Assembly (NCBI GenBank): GCA_023663685.1
Contig: JAMPHB010000001.1
Coordinates: 485,220-549,219, forward strand
Reading direction: 5' to 3'
Length of the DNA stretch: 64,000 nt
Source of the DNA: Blautia sp.
GTDB lineage: Bacteria; Bacillota; Clostridia; Lachnospirales; Lachnospiraceae
In this document: positions 27,842 through 37,609 of the stretch, in pieces
How positions within the stretch are numbered: the stretch's first letter is position 1
Layout of the letters: every line of letters begins with the position of its first letter
Notes under the pieces: model-generated
What the model was told of the DNA's origin: nothing
Databases searched by the model: none
Seen by the model: only the letters and a program-made list of their open reading frames with translations
Position numbers and translations under genes: made by a program

Positions 27842-29690
27842 AGCATACTCCACTCTCATACTGCATGGCTCCGCAGCCCGAGCAGCGCGCCCGGCAATTT
27901 GGCGTCACAGTTTCCGCCATGGCGTTCTTCCACTCCCTTAAGAGGAAGCTTTTGCTGACTCCCGCGTCAATAAAATCCCACGGAAAAATTTCATCCTCCG
28001 CACGCTCCCTTATGTTATAAAAATCCATATCAATCCCGCAGGCCGCAAAAGCCTCCTGCCATCTTGCATAGTCAAAGAAGTCCGACCACGCATCAAAGCT
28101 CCCCCCATGCTCATACACATAAAGGATCGCCGGAGCCAGCCGCCTGTCTCCCCGCGCCAGCACGCCCTCCAGCACGGTCACATCCGCCTCGTGCCAGTTA
28201 TAGCGGATGCTCTTATTGTTGAGCTGCTCCTTTTTGTGGTCGTTCACGATCTTCGCCCGGCGCAGATACTCGCCCGGCTCCTGCATGGATGCCCACTGGA
28301 AGGGCGTAAAGGGCTTCGGCACAAAAAAGGAGGTGCTTATGGTAATCTGGCATTTCCCGTTTCTCTGCTCTTTTGGCACTGTCTCATAGTACAATGCCGC
28401 AATCTCGTTCGCAAGCTCCGGGATTGCCCGCATGTCCTCCTCCGTCTCGGTGGGAAGTCCCAGCATAAAGTAGAGCTTCACCTTGTTCCAGCCCCCGGCA
28501 AATGCCTGCCCTGCCCCGCCTAAAATATCGTCCATCGTCAGCCCCTTATTGATCACGTCCCTCAGTCTCTGGGAGCCGGCCTCCGGCGCGAAGGTCAGGC
28601 TGCTCTTTTTCACGTCCTGCACCTTTTTCATAATATCCAGGGAAAAGGCGTCGATGCGCAGGGAGGGAAGTGAAATGTTGATGTGCTTTCTTTCGCATTC
28701 CCCAATCAGATAATCCAAAAGCTCCCCGAGCCGGGAATAGTCTGAGGAGCTTAAGGAGCTTAAGGAGATTTCCTCATGCCCCGTGGAGATAAGCATCTTA
28801 TGTGCCAGCTCCTTTAAGCGCTCTACGCTCTTTTCCCGGTTCGGCCGGTAGATCATGCCCGCCTGGCAAAAACGGCAGCCACGGATACAGCCCCTCTGGA
28901 TTTCCAGCACCACCCTGTCCTGCGTTGCCTTGAGAAAGGGCACCACCGGCTTCTCAGGATAGACGGCAGCTGAAAGCTCTGTCATTACCTGCCGTCTGAT
29001 GCTTCCCGGGATATCGGGATACTTCGGCGTAAACGCCGCTATCGTACCGTCCTCATGGTAACGGACTTCATAGAGGGAGGGTACATAGATTCCCTCGAGC
29101 TTTGCCGCCTCGCGCAAAAACTCTGCCCGGCATTTTCCCTCCCCGCGCATTCTCTTGTAGAGCGCGAACAGTTCGTCGTAGCGGTTCTCGCCCTCCCCGA
29201 TATAAAAACAGTCAAAAAAGTCTGCGACCGGTTCCGGATTGTAAGCGCAGGGACCGCCCCCAATGACAATGGGCATGTCCTCCCCCCGGTCTTTGGCAAG
29301 GAGTGGAATCCGGGATAAATCCAAAACCTGCAGCACGTTGGTGTAGCACATCTCATACTGTAAGGTGATTCCAAGAAAATCCGCATTTTTGACCGGCTCC
29401 TGGGACTCCAGACAAAAAAGCGGAATATTCTTCTCCTTTAAAATCGCAGCCAGATCCGGCCATGGACTGTACACCCGCTCGCACCAGACATCCTCTCTGC
29501 GGTTAAACATATCGTAGAGAATCTGTATTCCCAGATGGGACATGCCAATCTCGTAGACGTCCGGGAAGCAGAAGGCAAACCGCAGCTTTCCGGCGGGATC
29601 CTTTTTTACCGCATTGACCTCATTGCCAATATAGCGGGCGGGCTTTTCAATCTTCAATAATATCTCATCACTTAAGGCTGGTTTCGTCAT
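27831..29690 (-). CDS. TIGR03960 family B12-binding-domain radical SAM protein
   Basis: This is a radical SAM protein of 619 residues. The N-terminal part (about 1-190) resembles a B12-binding domain, and the radical SAM core has the iron-sulfur motif RGCIRGCRFCQAG near residue 263. The C-terminal part continues to a cysteine-rich end (CRARCSGCGA), perhaps another cluster-binding site. It is almost always paired with a TIGR03936 protein, as here. Substrate unknown; its place beside rng and rplU suggests RNA or ribosome modification (inference). Confidence 0.88.
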   Translation of the reverse strand: MTKPALSDEILLKIEKPARYIGNEVNAVKKDPAGKLRFAFCFPDVYEIGMSHLGIQILYDMFNRREDVWCERVYSPWPDLAAILKEKNIPLFCLESQEPVKNADFLGITLQYEMCYTNVLQVLDLSRIPLLAKDRGEDMPIVIGGGPCAYNPEPVADFFDCFYIGEGENRYDELFALYKRMRGEGKCRAEFLREAAKLEGIYVPSLYEVRYHEDGTIAAFTPKYPDIPGSIRRQVMTELSAAVYPEKPVVPFLKATQDRVVLEIQRGCIRGCRFCQAGMIYRPNREKSVERLKELAHKMLISTGHEEISLSSLSSSDYSRLGELLDYLIGECERKHINISLPSLRIDAFSLDIMKKVQDVKKSSLTFAPEAGSQRLRDVINKGLTMDDILGGAGQAFAGGWNKVKLYFMLGLPTETEEDMRAIPELANEIAALYYETVPKEQRNGKCQITISTSFFVPKPFTPFQWASMQEPGEYLRRAKIVNDHKKEQLNNKSIRYNWHEADVTVLEGVLARGDRRLAPAILYVYEHGGSFDAWSDFFDYARWQEAFAACGIDMDFYNIRERAEDEIFPWDFIDAGVSKSFLLREWKNAMAETVTPNCRARCSGCGAMQYESGVCYEN

Positions 29691-29716
29691 AGTCTGTGCA
29701 GCTTACTCCTTTTCCT

Positions 29717-31000
29717 CTATCTCTGTGCCAGCTCCGTGGCGACCTCCTCCCATGTGAGACCTTTTTCCACCATTAAGATCATACAGTTGTAGAGGAAATC
29801 TGAAATCTGGAATTTAAGTTCCTCCGGCTCCGGACTCTTTGCCGCGAGAATAATCTCGATGGACTCCTTGCCTATGCACTTTAAGATTTCGTCCACGCCC
29901 TGCTTGAACAGATAATTGGTGTAGGAGCCGTCCTTCGGATTCTCCCTGCGCTCCTTGATCACATCATAGACGCTCTCCAAAACCTTGAGAGGATTTTTCT
30001 CTACATACTCCTTCTTCACGATTTCATTGAAGAAACAGCTCCGGCTCCCGGTGTGGCAGGCAGGACCCACCTGGGAAACCTTTGCGAGAATCGTATCAAA
30101 ATCGCAGTCTGCCGTTAAGGACTTCACATACTGGATATGACCGGAGGTCAGCCCCTTCGTCCAAAGCTCCTTGCGGCTCCGGCTATAGTAAGTCATCTTG
30201 CCGATATGTAAGGTAGTGTTGAACGCCTCCTCGTCCATATAGGCGAGCATCAGCACCTCGTCCGTCCGGTAGTCCTGCACGATCACCGGCACCATGCCGT
30301 CAGAGTTGAGCTTAAGGTCCGACCACCTCAAATCCGGCGCGAAATTATCCATTCGGATGCCCTCGTCCGAGAGCCTGGACTTTAACTTCATAATGTCGGT
30401 GTCCGTATCGTTAATGAAAGCTCCGGCGATGCCCCGGATATTCTTTCTCCTGAGAAGCCCCACAATCTGATCGTAATCATAGCGGCTTAAATTCACCACA
30501 TAGGGAACATTCGTCAGATTTTCCAGCGCATCTAAGATGCTCTCGTCCAGCACATGAACCTCATGGAAGGTGTCCGCCAGAATCGCCCGGTTTTTAAAGA
30601 TGAAGTCCACATTGCTGATGGACACTAAAATCCTGTCCCTGCCAAAACGCTTGCTGGCCTCTCTTGCAAGCCCTACGCTGGAGGGCTTACTGGCATTTAA
30701 AATCACCTGCAGGCAGCCGGCATACAAAAGCTTTCTGACGTCCTCCAGGCGGTTGATATTGCCCCCCGCGCAGACCTTAATCTCAATGTTGCGGTTGATG
30801 TTCTTGATGGTATGAATATTCAGGTCATGCTCATCGTCCTCGGTGGACAAATCCAGAATCACGATTTTATCAATACCGCTGTCGTTGTATATCTGGCACA
30901 AACGGTATACGTCTGTCTCTGTCTCCGTGAAATCCGTCATGGAACGCACAGACTTTCCGTTTTTCAGATAGACGGTAGCCACAATATTTTTCTGCTCCAT
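29717..31000 (-). CDS. hisI: HisIE with an N-terminal HisF-like pseudoenzyme domain
   Basis: The C-terminal half performs steps 2 and 3 of histidine synthesis: HisI cyclohydrolase (about 215-330; [27 protein letters not shown]) and HisE pyrophosphohydrolase (about 335-427; [12 protein letters not shown]). The N-terminal 210 residues align by eye with HisF ([32 protein letters not shown]), but the catalytic aspartates are lost: Y11 replaces D11 and S129 replaces D130. The domain is therefore probably not a synthase and may be structural or regulatory. Last gene of the his operon, 3 bases after hisB. Confidence 0.9.
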   Translation of the reverse strand: MEQKNIVATVYLKNGKSVRSMTDFTETETDVYRLCQIYNDSGIDKIVILDLSTEDDEHDLNIHTIKNINRNIEIKVCAGGNINRLEDVRKLLYAGCLQVILNASKPSSVGLAREASKRFGRDRILVSISNVDFIFKNRAILADTFHEVHVLDESILDALENLTNVPYVVNLSRYDYDQIVGLLRRKNIRGIAGAFINDTDTDIMKLKSRLSDEGIRMDNFAPDLRWSDLKLNSDGMVPVIVQDYRTDEVLMLAYMDEEAFNTTLHIGKMTYYSRSRKELWTKGLTSGHIQYVKSLTADCDFDTILAKVSQVGPACHTGSRSCFFNEIVKKEYVEKNPLKVLESVYDVIKERRENPKDGSYTNYLFKQGVDEILKCIGKESIEIILAAKSPEPEELKFQISDFLYNCMILMVEKGLTWEEVATELAQR

Positions 31001-31003
31001 AGC

Positions 31004-31594
31004 TTATAAACTCCCTTTCGTGGACAATATTCCCTCGACTCTCGGATCGAAAGAGACGGCCTCAGCCAGCGCGCGTGCAAAGGCCTTGAACATGGCTTCC
31101 GCCATATGATGGTTGTTGCCGGGACTTAAGACCTTAAGGTGAAGGTTCATGCCCGCGGAATAAGAGACGGCATAAAAAAATTCCCTCACCAGCTCCGTGT
31201 CCATATACCCAATCCGCTCGGTGGTAAATGCGCCGTCAAACACCAGATATGGTCTGCCGGAGAGATCGACGGCACAAAGCACAAGGCTCTCGTCCATTGG
31301 AAGAATACAGCTTCCAAAACGCCGTATCCCCGTCTTGTCCCCCAGCGCCTCACGGATTGCACTCCCTAAAACAATGCCGCAATCCTCGATGCTGTGATGT
31401 CCGTCCACTGCCAGGTCTCCCTCGCACGTCAGCTTTAAATCAAAAAAACCGTGCTTTGCGAAACCCTCGAGCATATGGTCGAAAAAACCGATGCCGGTAC
31501 TGACCCCGGCGATGCCGCTGCCATCCAGCCCTAAGGTGAGATGGATATCCGTCTCCTTTGTCTTTCGCTCTATGTCCGCCTCTCTTACTGCCAT
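31004..31594 (-). CDS. hisB: imidazoleglycerol-phosphate dehydratase HisB
   Basis: HisB dehydrates imidazole glycerol phosphate in histidine synthesis. The monofunctional 196-residue form has GIGFFDHMLEGFAKHG, GHHSIEDCGI and NNHHMAEAMFKA, which supply the manganese-binding histidines. It lies 17 bases after hisD and 3 before hisIE. Confidence 0.97.
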   Translation of the reverse strand: MAVREADIERKTKETDIHLTLGLDGSGIAGVSTGIGFFDHMLEGFAKHGFFDLKLTCEGDLAVDGHHSIEDCGIVLGSAIREALGDKTGIRRFGSCILPMDESLVLCAVDLSGRPYLVFDGAFTTERIGYMDTELVREFFYAVSYSAGMNLHLKVLSPGNNHHMAEAMFKAFARALAEAVSFDPRVEGILSTKGSL

Positions 31595-31611
31595 TTCATT
31601 CTCTCCCCGCT

Positions 31612-32898
31612 CTACTCATATCTTACTTTTATGGAATTCGCGTGCGCTGTCAGACTCTCGCACTCTGCAAACTGTTCAATATCCGTATGCACCTTTGCAA
31701 GTGCCTCCCTCGAATAAGAAATAATACTGGATTTCTTGATAAAATCATCGACAGACAGCGGGGAAAAGAACTTCGCTGTCCCGTTGGTGGGAAGCACATG
31801 GTTCGGTCCTGCATAATAGTCGCCAAGGGGCTCTGAGGAATACTCCCCGATAAAAATTGCTCCCGCATTCCTTATTTTCGTCATTACATGGAAGGGGTCA
31901 GCGGTCATAATCTCCATGTGCTCGGATGCAATGGCATTTGCCGCCTCAACCGCCTCCTCCATGGAATCCGCCACAAGAATATAGCCGTAATTGTCCAGGG
32001 ACTTCCGGATAATCTCCCCCCGGGAAAGCTCCTCCACAAACTGCTCCGCCTCTTGGGAGACCTCTTTAGCGAGGGCTTCGCTTGTGGTAATCAAAATGGC
32101 AGACGCCATCTCGTCATGCTCTGCCTGCGACAGCAGGTCTGCCGCCACATAGCGGGGATTCGCCGTCTCATCGGCCAGCACTAAAATCTCGCTGGGACCC
32201 GCAATGGAGTCGATGCTCACATGGCCAAACACAGCTTTTTTCGCCAGAGCGACATAGATGTTGCCGGGGCCTACAATCTTATCGACCTTTGGAATGCTCT
32301 CAGTACCGAACGCCATCGCGGCAACTGCCTGCGCGCCTCCCACCTTGTAGATTTCGTCCACTCCTGCCTCCCTTGCCGCCACCAGCGTAGAGGGATAGAC
32401 ATGTCCGTCCTTCCCCGGGGGCGTGCAGAGAATAATCCTCTCCACCCCCGCCACCTTTGCCGGAAGTACATTCATTAACAGGGAGGATGGATAGGCCGCC
32501 CTGCCGCCGGGCACATACACGCCCACCGTAGCTAACGCCGTGATCCTCTGTCCTAAAATAATCCCGTCCTCTGTGGTAAACCATGAATTCTTTAACTGCT
32601 TCTCATGGTATTTCTGAATGTTTCCGATGGCCTTTTTAATGACGGCAAGCAGCTTTTCGTCCACCTGCGCATAGGCTGCGTCCATCTCCTCCTCTGTCAC
32701 AAGGATATTCTCCTTGGAAATATCCGCCCCGTCAAAGCGCTTCGTGTAGGAAAATACTGCACTGTCGCCGTTTTGCTTTACATCCCGGACAATGCCCTGC
32801 ACCTTCTCCTCAAACTCTCCGTAGCTGTCCGGGCTCCGCTTCAAAAGTTCCTCCAGCAGATTCTTTTTTGTGTCTTCTGTCAGCTTTAATATCCTCAT
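31612..32898 (-). CDS. hisD: histidinol dehydrogenase HisD
   Basis: HisD oxidises histidinol to histidine in two NAD-dependent steps. The 428 residues include GQRITALATVGVYVPGG, VDKIVGPGNIYVA and SIAGPSEILVLAD, and the C-terminal ASEHMEIM and GPNHVLPT segments with zinc and catalytic histidines. ATG 32898 is chosen because it follows the hisG stop by 4 bases and begins the usual MRILKL; the longer frame extends into hisG. Confidence 0.96.
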   Translation of the reverse strand: MRILKLTEDTKKNLLEELLKRSPDSYGEFEEKVQGIVRDVKQNGDSAVFSYTKRFDGADISKENILVTEEEMDAAYAQVDEKLLAVIKKAIGNIQKYHEKQLKNSWFTTEDGIILGQRITALATVGVYVPGGRAAYPSSLLMNVLPAKVAGVERIILCTPPGKDGHVYPSTLVAAREAGVDEIYKVGGAQAVAAMAFGTESIPKVDKIVGPGNIYVALAKKAVFGHVSIDSIAGPSEILVLADETANPRYVAADLLSQAEHDEMASAILITTSEALAKEVSQEAEQFVEELSRGEIIRKSLDNYGYILVADSMEEAVEAANAIASEHMEIMTADPFHVMTKIRNAGAIFIGEYSSEPLGDYYAGPNHVLPTNGTAKFFSPLSVDDFIKKSSIISYSREALAKVHTDIEQFAECESLTAHANSIKVRYE

Positions 32899-32902
32899 AC
32901 CA

Positions 32903-33571
32903 TCATCCTTTCCGGCCTCCCTGGGGAAGCATAACACTCTTAAGATCACGAATAATGCCAGTGATTCGCTCATTCTCCATCTTCATGCTCACCTGATTGA
33001 CCACCACGCGCGCCGAGAGGGGACAGACCTCCTCTAAAACCGTAAGCCCGTTCTCCTTTAAGGTCGTTCCGGTCTCCACGATATCGCAGATCACCTCGGA
33101 AAGCCCTACGATCGGCGCAAGCTCAATAGAGCCGTTCAGCTTAATGATCTCTACCGTCTGATATTTCTGATTGTAAAAATAATCTCTCGCAATTCTCGGG
33201 TATTTGGTCGCCACGCGAATCTGTTCGTGATGCTGCAAAAGCTCCCTCGCGCTCTCCGGCCCGCAGATGCACATCCGGCATTTCCCGAAGCCGAGATCCA
33301 GAACCTCATAAATATTTCTGGCCTCCTCGAGGATAGTATCCTTTCCCACAATCCCAATGTCCGCCGCACCGTACTCCACATAGGTGGGCACATCCGGCCC
33401 CTTCGCCAGAAAGAAGCGCAGCCGCAGCTCTTCGTTGACAAAGATCAGCCTCCTCGTATCCGGGTCGTTGATTTCCTCGCAGGTAATCCCGATTTTTTCA
33501 AATAAGCCCAGGGTCTGTTTTGCCAGTCGTCCCTTGCCTAAGGCAAAGGTCAAATATCTCTTTTCTTCCAT
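32903..33571 (-). CDS. hisG: ATP phosphoribosyltransferase catalytic subunit HisG (short form)
   Basis: HisG catalyses the first step of histidine synthesis. The 222-residue short form lacks the C-terminal regulatory domain and therefore needs HisZ, whose gene directly precedes it and overlaps by one base. Typical segments are [31 protein letters not shown] and [14 protein letters not shown]. Feedback control by histidine would come through HisZ. Confidence 0.96.
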   Translation of the reverse strand: MEEKRYLTFALGKGRLAKQTLGLFEKIGITCEEINDPDTRRLIFVNEELRLRFFLAKGPDVPTYVEYGAADIGIVGKDTILEEARNIYEVLDLGFGKCRMCICGPESARELLQHHEQIRVATKYPRIARDYFYNQKYQTVEIIKLNGSIELAPIVGLSEVICDIVETGTTLKENGLTVLEEVCPLSARVVVNQVSMKMENERITGIIRDLKSVMLPQGGRKG

Positions 33572-34767
33572 TATTCGTTTCCATCCATAAATTCTATCTG
33601 TACGATATGATTTTTTGCGGCATAGGCTCTGTAGTCCTCTCTGCCGCGCCCCTCCTCCATGCGGACGGTCATAACGTTTTGTCCCCGTCTCCGCAGGGTC
33701 TGGGCTCTCGTGACCGCAGCCCCCGAATACTCTGGCGAATAGGCCAAAAGCAGGGTATCGACCGGCCGCTCTAAGCGGATCTTTTGTCTTGCTATGGCCG
33801 CCATCAGCTGTTCCACCACAATCGCAAAGCCAATGGAGGGGGCGTCTTTTCCGAAATAATGCAGAAGCCTGTCGTAGCGTCCGCCCCTGACTACCGGCTC
33901 CCCGGTACCGAAGGTATAGCCGTAAAAAATGATTCCGGTATAATACTGATAGCTGCTGACAATCCCCAGCTCAAAGGAGACATAGCGCTCAATCCCGTAA
34001 TCCCGGAGCAGGGCACTGAGCTGTTCAAGCTCCTCGATGCTGGAGCGGATTTCCGGGTAATGCTCCGCATTTTCCTTTGCGGTTCCAAGCTCTGCCGCCC
34101 CCGTCTCAAAGCTTCCCAAAAGAAGGAAGAGCTGCTTTAGCTTTTCCTCCAGCTTTAAAGTCTCGATAAATTCCTCTACCCCGAGGAAATTCTTATTGGA
34201 AATCAGCTCTCTGAGCTCCTCCTCCGCCTCTTCGTCCAGTCCTGCCGCCGCAACAAGTCCCCGGAAAAACCGGGCGTGCCCCACGGAAATCTGGAACTCC
34301 CTGAGCCCGCCTGCCTTAAAGGAATCCACCACCATCGCAAGAATCTCCGCGTCCGCCGCCACGCTGCCGTCCCCGATCAGCTCTACCCCGCACTGGGTGT
34401 TCTCCTTAAGCCTGCCCTGATAAGCAGAGGAATTGGTAAAGGTACTGCCCATGTAGCAGAGCTTCACCGGCATGTCCTCCTGCGTATAATACTTGGCCGC
34501 GCTCCTTGCGACAGACGGCGTAAAATCCGGGCGGAGCACCAGCGTATTGCCCTCCTTGTCAAAAAGCTTGTACAAATCCCTCGAGGGCGTGGTGCCAGTC
34601 TCCTGCCCGAACACATTAAAAAACTCAAGCGACGGGGTCTGGATATCCCGGTAGCCGTAGGATAAAAGCACACTGTGAAGCCTCTCCTGCAAAAGCAGCT
34701 TTCTGGCGCACTCTCCGTTGTAGGTATCCCGCATACCGTCGGGCGTATGTAATATTTGATTTTTCAT
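33571..34767 (-). CDS. hisZ: HisZ, regulatory subunit of ATP phosphoribosyltransferase
   Basis: HisZ is a histidyl-tRNA synthetase paralogue without charging activity that activates short HisG and senses histidine. The 398 residues carry class II motifs such as [10 protein letters not shown] and [11 protein letters not shown], but no C-terminal anticodon-binding domain of full synthetase form. First gene of the his operon, under a consensus promoter. Confidence 0.93.
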   Translation of the reverse strand: MKNQILHTPDGMRDTYNGECARKLLLQERLHSVLLSYGYRDIQTPSLEFFNVFGQETGTTPSRDLYKLFDKEGNTLVLRPDFTPSVARSAAKYYTQEDMPVKLCYMGSTFTNSSAYQGRLKENTQCGVELIGDGSVAADAEILAMVVDSFKAGGLREFQISVGHARFFRGLVAAAGLDEEAEEELRELISNKNFLGVEEFIETLKLEEKLKQLFLLLGSFETGAAELGTAKENAEHYPEIRSSIEELEQLSALLRDYGIERYVSFELGIVSSYQYYTGIIFYGYTFGTGEPVVRGGRYDRLLHYFGKDAPSIGFAIVVEQLMAAIARQKIRLERPVDTLLLAYSPEYSGAAVTRAQTLRRRGQNVMTVRMEEGRGREDYRAYAAKNHIVQIEFMDGNE

Positions 34768-34837
34768 ATTTTCCTCACTGTACTTTCTTGTAGTAAAGTG
34801 CTAACGTGATAATTCGGTAGCATAATGAATCTTCACT

Positions 34838-34866
34838 ATTATATGGGAAAAGACCTGGCTTGTCAA
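34838..34866 (-). promoter_or_regulatory. perfect-consensus sigma-A promoter of the his operon
   Basis: On the minus strand TTGACA (34866-34861) and TATAAT (34843-34838) are exactly 17 bases apart. The leader is only about 60 bases and contains neither a T-box nor a histidine-rich leader peptide, so control of the operon by attenuation is unlikely from sequence. Confidence 0.85.
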
Positions 34867-34903
34867 GACAGCCGCCGCACATTTCAAAATCTGCACAAAC
34901 GCA

Positions 34904-35437
34904 TCAGCCCCTGGTCTCCAGATCCTTCTCCAGCATATGCAGATAAGGCACGAGCACGCCGGGCACCTGCGGCAGAAAATAGGCAGGATCAAGCTCCTCA
35001 TAGCGAAAGCTCTTCCGTCCCCCCTCCCGGCTCCTCTCCCAGAAGGCAAGAAGCTCCGTAAAACGCAGATAATAGAATTCATCTCTGTGGGTAAAGGAGA
35101 TCAGAATGAAGGCAATGCCCTCCTGCTCCTCGAACTGCCGCATGAACTCTACCTGATGGGGGTGGATATTGGCAAGGGGAAAGGTGTCCGTGTTACACTC
35201 CTTCGCGTCAAAGCACACCGGAATCCCCTGCACTGCGCCGATATAATCCACAGTACTTTTCTGCTCAAAATAAGCGAGCGTAATATGCCGGCTCTCCTTG
35301 TCAATGTTGATGGGCGTAATGGGCGTTGGAATCTTCTGGATTAAGGCCAGGCGGTTCTCTTTGTATTTTTCATTTGTCCGGTTTAAGAGATCCTCTAAGG
35401 TAGAACCTCTTAAGCCTCTGGAATTCCAAGTGGGCAT
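34904..35437 (-). CDS. recU: Holliday junction resolvase RecU
   Basis: RecU is the Firmicutes enzyme that cuts Holliday junctions in recombinational repair. The 177 residues contain WNSRGLRGSTLEDLLN and the nuclease core STVDYIGAVQG...VCFDAKE with the catalytic D and K, then HPHQVEFM. ATG 35437 is chosen because GGAGG lies 5 bases upstream; an in-frame ATG at 35449 has no ribosome site. It follows the pseudouridine synthase gene closely. The usual pbp neighbour (ponA) is absent. Confidence 0.93.
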   Translation of the reverse strand: MPTWNSRGLRGSTLEDLLNRTNEKYKENRLALIQKIPTPITPINIDKESRHITLAYFEQKSTVDYIGAVQGIPVCFDAKECNTDTFPLANIHPHQVEFMRQFEEQEGIAFILISFTHRDEFYYLRFTELLAFWERSREGGRKSFRYEELDPAYFLPQVPGVLVPYLHMLEKDLETRG

Positions 35438-35449
35438 GAGTGCCTCCAT

Positions 35450-36418
35450 CTAGTATTCTATATCCGCCTCCATCACCTTCTCAAATTCTTCCGGAGGGTT
35501 TGCACGGATTTCCCGGCCGTCTGGAAGCACAATACGGTATGCGTGAAGAAGTTGATGATTCACATGAAGCTCTTCATGCATAAATTTATTCATTTTCGAG
35601 TCTCCATACTTTGGGTCACCGATAATCGGGTGGCCGTTTGCGGCAAGCTGTGCACGAATCTGGTGGGTCTTTCCGGTAATCAGATGAACCTCCAGCAGCG
35701 TACAGCCATTTCCATATGCGACCGGGCAATATGCAGTCTCTATGCGCGCCGCCCCCTCTGCTTCCTCCTTAAGAATCTGAACCTGATTTTTTCTTTCATC
35801 TTTAAGGAGATAGCCGGACAAATGCACTTCCTTTTGTACATGTCCCGCCACGACTGCCCGGTAATACTTTTGCATACTTCTGTTTCTCAGAGCTTCCGAT
35901 AAAAGCTGGGAGCCCCGCAGGGTCTTGCCCATGAGAATAAGTCCCGTCGTGTTTCTGTCCAGACGGTTGCAGACCGACGGTCGAAAGGTCTGAAAGCTTT
36001 CAGGTTGAAGGGCTCCGCTTCGAATCAGATAGCCTAAAAGCCTCTCATTTACGCTGATATCCGAAGCCTTTGCCTTCTGGGAGAGCATATTGTCCGGCTT
36101 GTCCGCCGCCAGGATATCCTTATCCTCATAAACTACTTTAAGTCCCTGCATGAAGAGAGCCTTTAAGGCTTCATATTCCTCCTCAAGCGCTTTGATATCC
36201 CCGGAAAATTTAAGGAGTGTGGCATCACTGAAAAAAAGTTGAATGCGGTCTCCCTCATTCAACATTTCTCTCCCGTCAGCTTTTTTTCCGTTGTATGTAA
36301 TATTCTTCTTGCGAAGCATCTTATACAGAAAACCAGCGGAGGCGTTCGGCAATATTTTTTTAAGAAATTTGTCCAGACGCTGCCTGGACTCATTGGGAGT
36401 AATCGTAAATTCCTTCAT
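35450..36418 (-). CDS. RluC/RluD family RNA pseudouridine synthase
   Basis: This enzyme converts uridines in 23S rRNA (or another RNA) to pseudouridine. The 322-residue form has an N-terminal S4-like domain (RLDKFLKKILPN) and the catalytic motif VCNRLDRNTTGL with the active aspartate, then GKTHQIRAQLA. ATG 36418 is the family start (MKEFTI), though its ribosome site is weak; the longer frame runs into the upstream gene. The exact target base cannot be read from sequence. Confidence 0.9.
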   Translation of the reverse strand: MKEFTITPNESRQRLDKFLKKILPNASAGFLYKMLRKKNITYNGKKADGREMLNEGDRIQLFFSDATLLKFSGDIKALEEEYEALKALFMQGLKVVYEDKDILAADKPDNMLSQKAKASDISVNERLLGYLIRSGALQPESFQTFRPSVCNRLDRNTTGLILMGKTLRGSQLLSEALRNRSMQKYYRAVVAGHVQKEVHLSGYLLKDERKNQVQILKEEAEGAARIETAYCPVAYGNGCTLLEVHLITGKTHQIRAQLAANGHPIIGDPKYGDSKMNKFMHEELHVNHQLLHAYRIVLPDGREIRANPPEEFEKVMEADIEY

Positions 36419-36425
36419 AATCTGA

Positions 36426-37496
36426 TTACGACGTAAAATAAGAGCCGATTTTTTTGATTTTCTTTCCGCTGGAAAGCTTTGCCAGAATGACGTCAATATA
36501 TGTCACATTCTGCACATCTGGATTATACTTACTGTAGATCAGCAGATCTCCGCATACTCCACAGATTCCGGCTCCCTGATGTTTGCTTAAGCTCTTGGCC
36601 TTTCCGGTGTCAAGGTTCACCCGGATCATTCCTTTTTCGTAGGTTGAAGCATAGAGCTGTTTCCCGCTCACATAAAAATTGATGATGCTTCCCGTAAAGG
36701 TATAGACTTTTTTCGAGGAGCCTGTCTTTATGTTCTTACGGTAGATGCCGGTTTTCCATTTTCCGCTGCTGTCCACACTCTCCTTTGCATAGTAGAAGTA
36801 ATTGCCGCTCAGTGCAACCCCTCCATGCGAATCGACCGCCGCAAGCTGCACGCCGTTCTTCCCCGCGCCGTCACAGCGGTAATATTCGTTTTGGTAAGTC
36901 TTTGGATTGTAATAGCGGTAATAGAGAAAGCTTTGATCTGCGCCTAAGAGCTCGGCGCCCTTTTTCTTAAGCAGCGCCTTTGGATTCTCTCCGTCCGCTT
37001 TCATGGAATAAATCCCCCTGCTCTCCACATAGGCGTTGCCGTATTCGTCTGTCACGAGCATTCCCCATGTATAATAAATGGCTCCTTCCACGACGCTAAA
37101 GCTTAACGCATACCCGTAATCCTTATAATCCGTACCGTCCAGCTTAAAGCGGACAAGGTGCGGCCTGGATGAGTCCGAGCCTCCGTAGAAATCAAAAATC
37201 GCATAGACGTAGCCGTCATAGACAGCAAGCTGTCCAAAGCCGTCCAGCCCTTCGCCGTCCTCCATCGTAAAGACCGTCTTCTTGTCCGTACCGTCCTTTT
37301 TGACAGAATATATATTCGCATTATAACAGCTAAAATAAATCCGCCCGTTGTATTCTGCCGTTGTGGCGCCAAGAAGCTGGTTTTTCAGTGTATTTCCCAG
37401 TGTGCGCGTCTTTGCCGCGGCAGAAACCTCCTGCCCGCAGAGCACGAGTACGGCTGCAAGCACAAGCGCTGTCAGTCTCTTCACAGAATGCTTCAT
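36426..37496 (-). CDS. secreted DUF5050-type beta-propeller protein
   Basis: The 356 residues start with a signal peptide (MKHSVKRLTALVLAAVLVLC, cleavage near AAA), followed by repeats of the form 'YYxxxD...IYRxxxDG' that suggest a beta-propeller of the DUF5050 group. An AGGAGGG site lies 6 bases before ATG 37496; the longer frame has none. The role of such proteins is unknown; they are exported and may bind wall or extracellular ligands. It precedes the pseudouridine synthase gene by 7 bases. Confidence 0.82.
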   Translation of the reverse strand: MKHSVKRLTALVLAAVLVLCGQEVSAAAKTRTLGNTLKNQLLGATTAEYNGRIYFSCYNANIYSVKKDGTDKKTVFTMEDGEGLDGFGQLAVYDGYVYAIFDFYGGSDSSRPHLVRFKLDGTDYKDYGYALSFSVVEGAIYYTWGMLVTDEYGNAYVESRGIYSMKADGENPKALLKKKGAELLGADQSFLYYRYYNPKTYQNEYYRCDGAGKNGVQLAAVDSHGGVALSGNYFYYAKESVDSSGKWKTGIYRKNIKTGSSKKVYTFTGSIINFYVSGKQLYASTYEKGMIRVNLDTGKAKSLSKHQGAGICGVCGDLLIYSKYNPDVQNVTYIDVILAKLSSGKKIKKIGSYFTS

Positions 37497-37609
37497 CGCA
37501 ATCCCTCCTTTTTCATCGCCCTTTATTATACAGATATTTGGGCGCAATGTCTATCCCTTCGGAGTTATTTTGCGATAAATCTCTGTCCGTCTCCTACCCC
37601 GCAGCACGC

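Noticed and set aside
34768..34860. T-box or histidine leader peptide before hisZ
   Set aside because: The leader is only about 60 bases, with no T-box core, no specifier hairpin and no run of histidine codons.
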